A stretch of 64,000 bases of DNA, from the NCBI GenBank assembly GCA_020851415.1, contig JADZCU010000044.1, positions 33,671 to 97,670 on the forward strand. Direction: 5' to 3'. Position numbers and translations under genes: made by a program. A model generated the notes under the pieces. That model ran no database searches. It was not told where the DNA came from and saw only the letters and a list, made by a program, of their open reading frames with translations. Of the stretch, positions 26,025 to 33,986 are shown one piece after another. Source of the stretch: Candidatus Peregrinibacteria bacterium (GTDB lineage: Bacteria > Patescibacteriota > Gracilibacteria > UBA1369). How positions within the stretch are numbered: position 1 is the first letter of the stretch; each line of letters begins with the position of its first letter.

Positions 26025-26936
26025 TTAATCAATTTCGTTTGGCTTGAGTGGCGGAAGACCAAGTTTTTTTCTGATCATGATTCCAGATTTTGTTACTGCC
26101 AGTCCGCCGAGCGCTGTTTCACGGAGTTTACTCGACATTATTTTTCCAATGTTTTTCATAGCCATTACCACTTCATCGAAAGGTATGAAACTTTCCACAC
26201 CAAGAACGGAGGCGTCTGAAGCAGCGTATGCTGTTGACGCCCCGAGCATATTTCTTTTGATACAAGGAACTGCGACAAGTCCACCGAGCGGATCACAGGC
26301 CAATCCTAAGTAACTCTTGAGTGCAAGCGCTGAGGCGTTGAGACATTCTTCAGGTGTCCCCCCTCGCATTTCTGTAGCAGCTGATGCGGCCATTGCTACC
26401 GCAGCTCCGACTTCGGCCTGGCAGCCGGCTGCTGCCGCCGAGAGCGTGGCTCCTTCGGCAATAATGATGCCAACGGCAGATGCATTAAACAAAGCGCGTA
26501 TGGCTTTTTCTTCTGAAACTTTCCAGTCGTGTTGCGCCGCCAGTACTACGCCCGGTACAACCCCCGAGCCTCCTGCCGTTGGAAACGCTGCGATTCTTCC
26601 CATGGCGGAATTGGTTTCACCCGTTGCCGCAGCATAAGCCATGGCACGATTTACGAGTGGAGAACTGAGCATTTTCTTCTTTGAAGTGAGCGCTTTGAAA
26701 AGCTTGGGAGCGTCTCCGCCTGCCATCCCGAAGGCGGATTTTTCCGGCTTTTCTATGGCCTTTGCGATAGCTTCATCCATTACGTCTCTGGTTTTTTTCA
26801 TTTTTGCCATTACTTCTTTCCGGCCATCCTTTGAATACTCCATTTCGTAATTTATAACTATTTCTGAAATTGGCGCTTTGTGTTTCTTACAAAGAGCTAA
26901 GAGTTCTTCCGAGTTTGTGAAGGCGTATTTATACAT
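26025..26936 (-). CDS. sdaAA: L-serine dehydratase, iron-sulphur-dependent, alpha subunit
   Basis: 303 aa. SdaAA-type catalytic subunit that deaminates L-serine to pyruvate and ammonia using a [4Fe-4S] cluster. Cys residues for the cluster are visible at EECLNAS, GLACDPLGGLV and VPCIKRN; Gly-rich segments AFPTAGGSGVVPG and GAAVAMAASAATEMRGG are family signatures. It starts eight bp after sdaAB. With enolase also here it supplies pyruvate in a probably fermentative cell. Confidence 0.96.
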   Translation of the reverse strand: MYKYAFTNSEELLALCKKHKAPISEIVINYEMEYSKDGRKEVMAKMKKTRDVMDEAIAKAIEKPEKSAFGMAGGDAPKLFKALTSKKKMLSSPLVNRAMAYAAATGETNSAMGRIAAFPTAGGSGVVPGVVLAAQHDWKVSEEKAIRALFNASAVGIIIAEGATLSAAAAGCQAEVGAAVAMAASAATEMRGGTPEECLNASALALKSYLGLACDPLGGLVAVPCIKRNMLGASTAYAASDASVLGVESFIPFDEVVMAMKNIGKIMSSKLRETALGGLAVTKSGIMIRKKLGLPPLKPNEID

Positions 26937-26944
26937 AGAAAAAA

Positions 26945-27652
26945 TTATTTTTCGAGTGATGTGAGTGAACGAACTTCAGCTATTCCTTCCAGATCTTCCA
27001 TCTCCAGTACTTCACTAAGTTTCAGTCGACGACCGGAGGTATTGATGATTGAAAGTGCGTGTTTATCGACTTTGGTTGTCTGAATATCGTGGATTCTGAT
27101 GCGAAGTTTTTCTACTTCTTTACACAGGGCATCAAGGTTTTGCTGGTTATTGTTATGCCAAACAACCAGTGTTTTAAACTGGCCGGCAACACCCGTTAAA
27201 TCTACGTCGAACTGTTCTATTTTTACTATCTTGATCATACCGCCTCCAATGGATGAACCGGTAATTTCCATTGGCTGGCGATCCCATTTTTCCAAAACTA
27301 TTTTTACCGTGTTTGGATGGTATTTTTCGCCAAGGTCGGTTGTAATAAACTCGTATTTTATGTTTTCTTTTTTTGCAAAATCGAAAGAATTTTTTATTCG
27401 CGGATCGGATGTTTTGAATTTCAGAATTCCTCCGACCAAAGCGCGATCGGTGGCGTGTCCTTTATACACGGTCGCAAAAGATCCGTGCAGGTAGAAGGTT
27501 ACTTTTTCCGGTGTACCGTGAAAAAGAGCGCGTGCCATTTGTCCTATCTTGCAGGCTCCGGCGGTGTGAGAACTGGATGGGCCAACCATAATTGGACCGG
27601 CAATATCAAAGACCGAATAGTGCGGTCCTGATTTTTGAGTGGTGGTTGGCAT
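26945..27652 (-). CDS. sdaAB: L-serine dehydratase, iron-sulphur-dependent, beta subunit
   Basis: 235 aa. The N-terminal part has IAGPIMVGPSSSHTAGACKIG, the conserved substrate-binding segment with Ser-Ser-Ser-His. The C-terminal 80 aa form an ACT-like domain (TLVVWHNNNQQNLDALCKEV) that probably senses an amino acid. It pairs with SdaAA, encoded next. The first gene of sdaAB-sdaAA-purN. Confidence 0.95.
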   Translation of the reverse strand: MPTTTQKSGPHYSVFDIAGPIMVGPSSSHTAGACKIGQMARALFHGTPEKVTFYLHGSFATVYKGHATDRALVGGILKFKTSDPRIKNSFDFAKKENIKYEFITTDLGEKYHPNTVKIVLEKWDRQPMEITGSSIGGGMIKIVKIEQFDVDLTGVAGQFKTLVVWHNNNQQNLDALCKEVEKLRIRIHDIQTTKVDKHALSIINTSGRRLKLSEVLEMEDLEGIAEVRSLTSLEK

Positions 27653-27726
27653 TTGGAAAAGTTGTTGCCTTTATTCTCTTCGAAATCGCTGGAAAGTCAA
27701 ATTATACTTTTGTTTAGAACAACTAC

Positions 27727-28440
27727 TTACTTTTTACCGTAGAGAGGTCTGTACAAACATTCATCTGCTGGCATGACCGATTCTTTGGGGTTTATTTTTT
27801 TTGATGAGAACCGTACGGGTGCTTTTCGGATCAATACAAAAGGGGTACTTTCTTTTCCTTCCCCCATGACCGCATGGGCGGAAGCGGCCAGCATATCTGC
27901 CATGTTTTGCTGGGTTACCTTCAGCTTATTGCCATATAGATCTTTGTTACCTCTCAAGTCGTTTACACCATAAAACCCTGCATAACCAAGCGCAATTCCG
28001 GAAACTCCGCGACGCAGCGGGACACAATGTGAATCTGTTATGAGTACGCCCAGTTTTTTTATTTTGAAATGTTTTTTGAGTGCCTTGCAGAGCTTTTCGG
28101 CTTCCTTAAATGGCTGATGTGGCCACAAAATAGCCTCTCCCGGTTTTGAATTTGAGCGATCTATACCGGCCCAAGGTATGTAGATGCCGTTTTTTATTGT
28201 AATCATGACCATTTCATCACCAATAACTTTGTCTGCTTCATCTTTCACCAGCTTTCGAAACTCGGCTTCCGATTTAATTTTTTTTATTCTGTTCTGAGTA
28301 ACCGCCAGCACTTTTGAGGTAATAACCAGCAGGTCTCCGTCCGTGAGCTTGGTCTTTTTCAATGACTTTAGGAGGACTTCCAATAGGTTATCTCCCTGTG
28401 TAATAATTTTTGACTTTATGGCTCTTACAAGCATAATCAT
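27727..28440 (-). CDS. CofE-like gamma-glutamyl ligase family protein
   Basis: 237 aa. It resembles coenzyme F420-0:L-glutamate ligase (CofE/FbiB N-terminal domain): DGDLLVITSKVLAVTQNR near the start, GIDRSNSKPGEAILWP near 90-105, GVLITDSHCVPLRRGVSGIALGYAGF, and NMADMLAASAHAVMGEGKESTP. CofE adds glutamates to F420-0 with GTP. No other F420 gene is visible, and the cofactor is not expected in such a reduced bacterium, so the true substrate may be another gamma-glutamyl acceptor. Divergent from the RNA locus at 28508. Confidence 0.8.
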   Translation of the reverse strand: MIMLVRAIKSKIITQGDNLLEVLLKSLKKTKLTDGDLLVITSKVLAVTQNRIKKIKSEAEFRKLVKDEADKVIGDEMVMITIKNGIYIPWAGIDRSNSKPGEAILWPHQPFKEAEKLCKALKKHFKIKKLGVLITDSHCVPLRRGVSGIALGYAGFYGVNDLRGNKDLYGNKLKVTQQNMADMLAASAHAVMGEGKESTPFVLIRKAPVRFSSKKINPKESVMPADECLYRPLYGKK

Positions 28441-28507
28441 CGGCTATTGCTTTATGGTACGTAATATTGTTTTAACATACTTTTATGTGCGCGTCCATTA
28501 CAGGTTA

Positions 28508-28536
28508 TTGACCTGCGTGCGACCGTTTGGTACTAT
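28508..28536 (+). promoter_or_regulatory. Promoter of the structured RNA
   Basis: TTGACC, a 17-base spacer and TACTAT. The predicted start, near 28543, coincides with the first base of the first paired helix (TGAACG with CGTTCA). This supports an independent transcript on the plus strand. Confidence 0.6.
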
Positions 28537-28542
28537 GGTGTG

Positions 28543-29009
28543 AACGCTAAAGAGTAGATGAAATAAGGTGAACGTTCATATTATGCCACCCCCGAATCTG
28601 TTTTCGGAAGGACACGGCCTCCGCCCTTTAAAAACAAGTGAATACTAGCAGAGAGCACAGAGCTTTGTAAGCCAAGCTCCCTTGAAAAGATCCATATACA
28701 TGGCAAATCTTCAAGGTTCTGTGGTCTCTGCCCCGTACTGGTCCTACTTGACTATCCGGACCGACCCTACCGCTGCCTGGTGCACTGTTCATCCTTCGGG
28801 ATGCAGACCGCACACTCAACAGGCGGTCCTTGGCAAGACTGTAAACTTACGCCGAAACGGAGCAGATGAATGGTACTAATTAGTCACTAGTCCAAAACAA
28901 AAATAAATTCCACAAAAACAAAAATCTCAGCCGTAATTTCATTCTTATATTTTGCGGTTGATAGACTCAGGAGTTTAACCCCACACACCAAAGCGGGGTT
29001 TTTCTTTTT
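28543..29009 (+). ncRNA. Large structured non-coding RNA of unassigned class
   Basis: A promoter at 28508-28536 and a terminator at 28977-29009 bound a transcript of about 465 nt whose first 335 nt are densely structured. Helices seen: TGAACG/CGTTCA at the 5' end; CCGAA/TTCGG; a long-range helix GCAGAGA-gc-ACAGA with TCTGT-gg-TCTCTGC enclosing GAGCTT/AAGCTC and CCTTGAA-AGAT/ATCTTCAAGG topped by CCAT/ATGG; GGTCC/GGACC; CATCC-TTCG-GGATG; and GACCGC/GCGGTC. A stretch GTAAACTTACGCCGAAACGGAGCA and AGATGAATGG faintly recalls RNase P RNA, but its conserved core sequences are missing. An unstructured AT-rich linker joins the fold to the terminator. No protein gene is convincing inside. Confidence 0.65.
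28977..29009 (+). terminator. Terminator of the structured RNA
   Basis: AACCCC pairs with GGGGTT around a 12-base loop, followed directly by TTTCTTTTT. The T-tract doubles as the first bases of the repeat element that starts at 29006. Confidence 0.75.
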
Positions 29010-29131
29010 GTCCTGAAAAAGTTCGTCTTACTTCGTCAACTTCAAAAAAATCTTCTCTCACTGTATCCCCGAATACAGTTCGGTCAGATTTTTTTTCGTT
29101 TCCTCGTAATCCAAACTTTTTGAGGACAAAA
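29006..29131 (+). ncRNA. Structured RNA/inverted-repeat element, copy 2
   Basis: Second copy of the element at 11372-11489, same orientation. The outer stem TTTTGTCCTGAAAAAGTT pairs with AACTTTTTGAGGACAAAA, again with a single G-G mismatch. The internal-loop strands CTTCGTCAAC and TCCTCGT are kept. The inner stem AAAAAATCT pairs with AGATTTTTT where copy 1 has AAAAAGTCC/GGACTTTTT. The apex CTCACTGTAT-CCCCGA-ATACAG is nearly the same as in copy 1. Stem sequences differ but pairing is preserved, while unpaired sequences are conserved, the hallmark of a selected structure. It follows directly on the terminator of the 28.5-kb RNA. Confidence 0.6.
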
Positions 29132-29176
29132 GAATGTGCGTTACTGGTCAGGAATTTAGGCCTCGGGGATATGGTT

Positions 29177-29221
29177 AAAAATCCCGAGGGCGCTTTGCTG
29201 CTCGGGATTTTTACTTTTTTT
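29177..29221. terminator. Bidirectional terminator
   Basis: AAAAATCCCGAG and CTCGGGATTTTT form a perfect 12-bp stem with a 12-base loop and T-rich tail on the plus strand; the minus strand reads equally well. It may end transcription from the RNA locus and, in the other direction, of the VWA gene whose stop is at 29336. The 29222-29335 stretch after it shows nothing recognisable. Confidence 0.75.
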
Positions 29222-29335
29222 ATATTTGCTATAGGACGGCGGCTTGAGGTCGCTTCGCTTCTTAAGCTATCTCACGGCAGGAGTGTACTTTGCTGTTCTG
29301 GCCTTCCTTAGGCTTGTTGCTGGTTGAATTTTGCT

Positions 29336-31117
29336 TTAGTCGTTGGCAAGTTTTTCGATTATTTCTAGCTCTTTTTCCAGGCTCTCGTCGCCAATTTGTT
29401 TTGATTCTTCTTTGAAGTATGTGGCGAAATCCTGGAAGATCTCTTCGTAGTTATTGGAAACTTTTAGTTTGTCGGATTGGCGTTCCCATTGGCCAAGAGT
29501 CAGCTGTGGCATGCATGGAGGTAAGTGTGGATGTTCCGGTATGATGATGCTTTTGCCTCGTTCCATTATGATCGGGCAATCTATTGGGATCATAACTTTG
29601 CTACCACCGCGGTTTTCGTCCATGAGCCAGTCCTGCAATATATTGCTGTAGCGAGCCAACAGGATTGCTTTGCGGACACCGTTGTTGAAATAGGATTCGT
29701 CTTCTGAGTCCTTGAAAGTTATTGATTCTTCACTCTTGTCGGCCATGCCGTTGCGGTCTTTGTAGCTGGCGCTGAGTTTGATCTGGTTGTCTTCACCGGT
29801 CTTTTTGAGTTTCAAGAGTACGACGCCGCCTTTGGTTTGTCCGTCCTCCGTTTTGGATGGGAAGAGCGTGTTTACATACATTATTTCGCCGGTGGCTTTG
29901 TCTGCTTCCGGTGATCCGTACACTTTTTCGATTTCAAATCCGTTGGATTCGAGTTCGAGTTTGAGATCGAAGACGAGCGGCGTCACCATGTAGTCGAAGC
30001 CTTCGTCCATGCGTTCCATGAAATCTTTTTCGGAATGGATTGAGTAGTAGTTTGCGCCCTGGATTTTGGTCATGGCTTCAACGAGTTCGGTGTTGAAGTC
30101 CACACCTACGCCGATAAAGGTTGTGTATATGCCGTTCTTGGCGTTTTTCTTGGCCATACCAACAAGCCCTTCTTCAGAGTCATCTCCCAGGTTTGGCATA
30201 GCATCAGTAATGAAAATTATCCTATTCTCATAATCGTCTTTGTTTGCATCGGTTTGCTCCACAAAAAGATCTGTGCCTGCCTGAATGCCCGCGTCCATGT
30301 TTGTTCCACCACGATCGAAGAGTTCCATGACATGATCTTTGATAGCCTGCATGTTTGTCTCACCAACTTTGCGGAGTGGTTTTGCCGTATAGGCAGAGTC
30401 ATCAAACACCACCATACCAAAGCGATCTTGTGGCTTTAATTGGCCGAGTAATCCAACCAATGATTTTTTTGCGATCTCCATTTTTGTTTTGGATTCTGAT
30501 TCTTCCGGTTCTTGCTTGTTCCCAAAACGGTCGTAGTAATATTGATTAAATGGTGACCCCATTGATCCGGAAATATCCAGGACTACAACCAGGTTTAGTT
30601 TTTTCCTTTGGAAATCGGAGTCCTTGATATTTGAATTGAGACCTACCGTCATGTAGTACTCTTTTTCTTTGGAGAAAGGATCTTTTGAAATTGCTGTAGC
30701 GTATGATGGACAGAAAAGTTTGTCGCATTCTTTTTGATTGGCTGTGTCGAAAAAATAATCGTAGTAGAGTCCTTCCGTGGTTACATCTGTTGGAATTGGG
30801 AGGTATCCGTTTTCGATATTTTCACGGAAATTGTTTATGTCTTTTGCTCCTCCAACTGAGTAGCCAATATTGCCCGCACCACCTGATTTCAGGGCTTCCA
30901 TTTGCATCATTGGAGCTGAGGTCGTGCTTACTCTGCCAGGGAAACCCATGTTTTTATCCAGGTCGTCATCTGATAGTTTCAGTTCCCAATCATCTGTTTG
31001 TAGGCCAAAAAACTGCTGAGTTTCCTGCGTTCCATTTGGATCTATATTCGTTGTCTGGCATGCAGAAAGAACGAATAGGGATAAGACCAGACTCGAAAAT
31101 ATTTTTGTGTTTTTCAT
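29336..31117 (-). CDS. VWA-domain lipoprotein
   Basis: 593 aa from ATG 31117, preferred over the track start at 31150 because the signal peptide begins here (KNTKIFSSLVLSLFVLSAC) and ends in a good lipobox LSAC. After a linker, a von Willebrand factor A domain spans about 180-370 with a full MIDAS: DISGS, the Thr in GGTNMD, and the Asp in FITDAMP. A C-terminal region of about 200 aa of unknown fold follows. It resembles chloride-channel-accessory/TerF-like surface VWA lipoproteins that bind a ligand through a divalent metal. Exported and membrane anchored. Confidence 0.9.
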   Translation of the reverse strand: MKNTKIFSSLVLSLFVLSACQTTNIDPNGTQETQQFFGLQTDDWELKLSDDDLDKNMGFPGRVSTTSAPMMQMEALKSGGAGNIGYSVGGAKDINNFRENIENGYLPIPTDVTTEGLYYDYFFDTANQKECDKLFCPSYATAISKDPFSKEKEYYMTVGLNSNIKDSDFQRKKLNLVVVLDISGSMGSPFNQYYYDRFGNKQEPEESESKTKMEIAKKSLVGLLGQLKPQDRFGMVVFDDSAYTAKPLRKVGETNMQAIKDHVMELFDRGGTNMDAGIQAGTDLFVEQTDANKDDYENRIIFITDAMPNLGDDSEEGLVGMAKKNAKNGIYTTFIGVGVDFNTELVEAMTKIQGANYYSIHSEKDFMERMDEGFDYMVTPLVFDLKLELESNGFEIEKVYGSPEADKATGEIMYVNTLFPSKTEDGQTKGGVVLLKLKKTGEDNQIKLSASYKDRNGMADKSEESITFKDSEDESYFNNGVRKAILLARYSNILQDWLMDENRGGSKVMIPIDCPIIMERGKSIIIPEHPHLPPCMPQLTLGQWERQSDKLKVSNNYEEIFQDFATYFKEESKQIGDESLEKELEIIEKLAND

Positions 31118-31160
31118 TTGGCTGAAGTTATAAGCTACACGCTTGTTCATAATACCAACT

Positions 31161-31190
31161 TTGATTCTATATTACATGTACGTGTATAAT
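31161..31190 (+). promoter_or_regulatory. Promoter of the cation antiporter gene
   Basis: TTGATT, 18 bases and TATAAT. The last two bases of the -10 belong to the ATG that the ORF track uses (31189). A transcript would start about 31197, so the next in-frame ATG at 31198 is the likely start of a leaderless message. Confidence 0.6.
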
Positions 31191-31197
31191 GCTCTCA

Positions 31198-32184
31198 ATG
31201 ATTTGGAATGTTCTCTTTCTTGCTGTGGGGTTTTATTTGCTGCTTCGGGCTGCAAATGCTTTGGTAGATGGCTCCGCCGGCGGAGCTAAGCTTTTGGGTA
31301 TTCCTAAAATTGTTGTTGGGCTTACGTTGGTTGCTTTTGGAACCAGTGCACCTGAAGGAACTGTTTCGTTGGTATCCGCTATCCAGGGAAATTCGGATGT
31401 TAGTATTGGTAATATTGTGGGAAGTAATATTGCGAACATTGCACTTATTCTGGGCCTTGCCGCCTTGATAAATCCCTTACAGGTTACTCAGGCTACAGTC
31501 AATAAGGGTATCCCTCTCAATATTCTTGCAACATTCGTTTTGTTGGTGCTCGGATATGATGTTTTTTTTCAAAATCAACAGGTAGCTTTTAATCGTCTTA
31601 CTTTAGGTGATGGTTTGGTTTTTTTGTGTTTTTTTATTGTGTACCTTTACTATATTCACGCGGACTTGAAGGAAGGAAAGGCTCAGGAGGAGGTTATTTC
31701 CAAGCGTGAGATTAAAGAAGCGCGAGAACCATGGTGGAAATTGTTACTTATGGTGATCATTGGTCTTGTTGGTGTTATTGCTGGCGGCAAACTGGTGGTT
31801 GATAATGCGGTAATTATCGCCGCAAATCTTGGGGTAAGCGATGCCGTTATTGCTCTAACTATTATCGCTATCGGGACCTCATTGCCTGAACTTGCGACGA
31901 GCATTGTCGCAGCTTATAAGCGAGAAAATGATCTCGCCATTGGCAATATCATCGGAAGTAATGTGTTTAATGTTTTTCTGGTTTTGGGTCTTTCTTCAAC
32001 CGCATCGACTATTAACTTTAATACTCAACTTGTTCCTGACATGCTGGTTATGCTGGTTGTGGTGCTTCTGCTTTTTTTGTTTGTTTATAAGGAAAGAGTA
32101 CTGAAAAAATGGCATGGTATGGTGTTGCTCTTTTCATACTGTGCTTATTTGTTCTTTTTGGTTTCGAGAGAGCTCTACTTTTAG
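31198..32184 (+). CDS. Calcium/sodium antiporter family protein (CaCA, YrbG-like)
   Basis: 328 aa with about ten hydrophobic segments in two inverted halves. Each half carries an alpha-repeat signature: TLVAFGTSAPEGTVSLVSA with GNIVGSNIANI, and TIIAIGTSLPELATSIVAA with GNIIGSNVFNV, both bearing the ion-binding acidic residue. A central hydrophilic loop near 165-185 separates them. It probably exchanges Na+ or H+ for Ca2+ or another cation at the cytoplasmic membrane. Start chosen from the promoter position; the track start three codons earlier lies inside the -10 box. Confidence 0.95.
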   Translation: MIWNVLFLAVGFYLLLRAANALVDGSAGGAKLLGIPKIVVGLTLVAFGTSAPEGTVSLVSAIQGNSDVSIGNIVGSNIANIALILGLAALINPLQVTQATVNKGIPLNILATFVLLVLGYDVFFQNQQVAFNRLTLGDGLVFLCFFIVYLYYIHADLKEGKAQEEVISKREIKEAREPWWKLLLMVIIGLVGVIAGGKLVVDNAVIIAANLGVSDAVIALTIIAIGTSLPELATSIVAAYKRENDLAIGNIIGSNVFNVFLVLGLSSTASTINFNTQLVPDMLVMLVVVLLLFLFVYKERVLKKWHGMVLLFSYCAYLFFLVSRELYF

Positions 32185-33872
32185 ATTGTGGTTGGAACCA
32201 CGATTGAGTCTGTTGGGGTAGTTGTTACAACGGGTTGCTCTGGAACGGGAAGTTGTTCTGTAGGTACAGGTATTGAATTTTGAATTGGTGCCGGTTGTTC
32301 AAATGTTGGGGCGACAGCTGGTTGATCAACTGGAATTGGTGCTGGTTGAACTGGCTGCATTACTGGTGCGGCCACTTGTTGTTCATATGTCATAACTGGT
32401 GCCGGCTGTACTGCAACTGGTTGTTGAACAGGAGCTGTTTCTACCGGAGCGTATTGTTGTACTGGTTGTTGCACAATTACCTGTTGAGGTTCTACAGCCT
32501 GAGGCATAACTGGCTGTACTGGAGCCGGAGCAACTTGTGCTGTTACTGTGAGTACACCCATTGGGGCTGGCACTATTGGTGCCGGGACATTTTTATCCAT
32601 AGCTTTTTTGAGCCAGTCAGGTGCGTCGAATTTTTCCACATTCATTATTGGTGCCTGTGCCGGAGCAGAATTTTGTACAGCCTGTGGTTGTACAGATTGT
32701 ACTGGCAACGGAGCTGGTTGTGCTGTCTGAGGCTGGGCAAAATATTGTGGGACAGGACTAATCTGTGGCTGTGCCATTTGTGTAGCGGGTTGTTTCAGGA
32801 AATCTACACCACTTTGGTCTGGTGTTGGTGCTGATGAAACGAGAGGAGCGTTTTCCTGGATATATGCTTCTTTGACTCTGTCTGCATCCTGCTGGTAAGT
32901 GAGACGCATATTTTGGAGCTCTTTTAAATCATCCTTGTTCATCTGGTATGTTTTTATAACACCACCTTCTGTGTCTTCATCCATGCTGATTGATGTTACT
33001 GGATATGGCGCATCAAATCCTGCTTGTTCAAGCGCCTTGTGGATTTCCATGAAGACTTTTGAACGGAGTTTGAACCAGGCTGTTCCTTTTGCTACCCAGA
33101 AACGTACGCCAAGTTCCACATAATAGTCGCCCATATCTGCCACGAATACGCTTGGTTTTGGTTCAAGCAAAATCTGAGAATGTTGTTTGACAATTCTTAT
33201 ACAGATAGCCATCACGTCTTCCAGGTTGATGCCATAGCGGCAATATACCGGGAGCTTGATACGGCGCATCGGGTTTGATGTCAGGCTTGTTACCTGGTTC
33301 TTAAAGAGCTCTGCATTTGGAACGACAATTTTTGTTCCATCAAAAGATTTAAGGACTGTTGCGCGGGTTTGGATTTCTATAATTTTTCCCATGGTTCCGT
33401 TTACTTTGATTACGTCACCGATTGAGTAATGGCGCGCACTTAGGATCATGACACCTGCAAGGAAATTCATGATTAAATCCTGCAATGCGAAACCTATACC
33501 AAAAGCACCGGCTGCAATAATTGGTGTTAAATCCAGACCGGCAATTTTTAAGGCAACTGTTACACCGATGAGGAGTACTGCTGCATTTGCTGTACGGACT
33601 GCTACGATTTGTACTTCTTTATGTTCTTCTTCAAAACCCTCCTGGGTCATTTTACTTTCTACTGCTCCCTTTACTACACGGGCTAAAATAAATGTTGCGA
33701 TGAGTACTACCAGTGCTGTAAGCCACAGAGGAATTTGGCCTACGATAAAGGTTACTAAACCTGTGATTTGGTCCTGTGTCCCACTGGCAACATCTTCTGC
33801 AGTTCCCACTTTTTGTGCAAAAGCGATCGGGATCGTTAAGAGTTGTACTAATTGATCGAACATAGTAACCAT
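32181..33872 (-). CDS. MscS-family mechanosensitive channel with long Pro/Gln tail
   Basis: 563 aa. An N-terminal hydrophobic segment and two more helices (about 55-75, 90-140) lead into the pore helix and MscS beta-domain (AAGAFGIGFALQDLIMNFLAGVMIL, YSIGDVIKVNG, VVPNAELFKNQVTSLTS). The channel part ends near 300. The last 230 residues are a low-complexity Pro/Gln/Val/Ala tail with repeats of PVQ/APV, of unknown purpose and unusual for this family. An opening channel would release solutes on hypo-osmotic shock. The gene overlaps the convergent antiporter gene by four bases. Confidence 0.93.
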   Translation of the reverse strand: MVTMFDQLVQLLTIPIAFAQKVGTAEDVASGTQDQITGLVTFIVGQIPLWLTALVVLIATFILARVVKGAVESKMTQEGFEEEHKEVQIVAVRTANAAVLLIGVTVALKIAGLDLTPIIAAGAFGIGFALQDLIMNFLAGVMILSARHYSIGDVIKVNGTMGKIIEIQTRATVLKSFDGTKIVVPNAELFKNQVTSLTSNPMRRIKLPVYCRYGINLEDVMAICIRIVKQHSQILLEPKPSVFVADMGDYYVELGVRFWVAKGTAWFKLRSKVFMEIHKALEQAGFDAPYPVTSISMDEDTEGGVIKTYQMNKDDLKELQNMRLTYQQDADRVKEAYIQENAPLVSSAPTPDQSGVDFLKQPATQMAQPQISPVPQYFAQPQTAQPAPLPVQSVQPQAVQNSAPAQAPIMNVEKFDAPDWLKKAMDKNVPAPIVPAPMGVLTVTAQVAPAPVQPVMPQAVEPQQVIVQQPVQQYAPVETAPVQQPVAVQPAPVMTYEQQVAAPVMQPVQPAPIPVDQPAVAPTFEQPAPIQNSIPVPTEQLPVPEQPVVTTTPTDSIVVPTTI

Positions 33873-33986
33873 AAAAATATCTTTTAATTATACCAAAAAA
33901 CAGGGTTTTGTTCAATGGGTTTTATTATGCTTTTCACTGGTTACAGCCTAGAATAGTTGAGGTTTTTAGCCTTAAAATTCATTCTT

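Noticed and set aside
28682-28879. 65-aa plus-strand ORF (and 63-aa minus ORF 28628-28819) inside the RNA locus
   Set aside because: They overlap strong base-paired helices, lack family features, and the promoter-terminator unit fits an RNA better.
28543-28880. Identification as RNase P RNA, tmRNA or SRP RNA
   Set aside because: AGATGAATGG and GTAAAC...GGAGCA resemble RNase P, but the GAGGAAAGTCC and ACAGAA..GGCTTA core sequences are missing. No tRNA-like ends or tag reading frame for tmRNA; no SRP GGAA-loop context.
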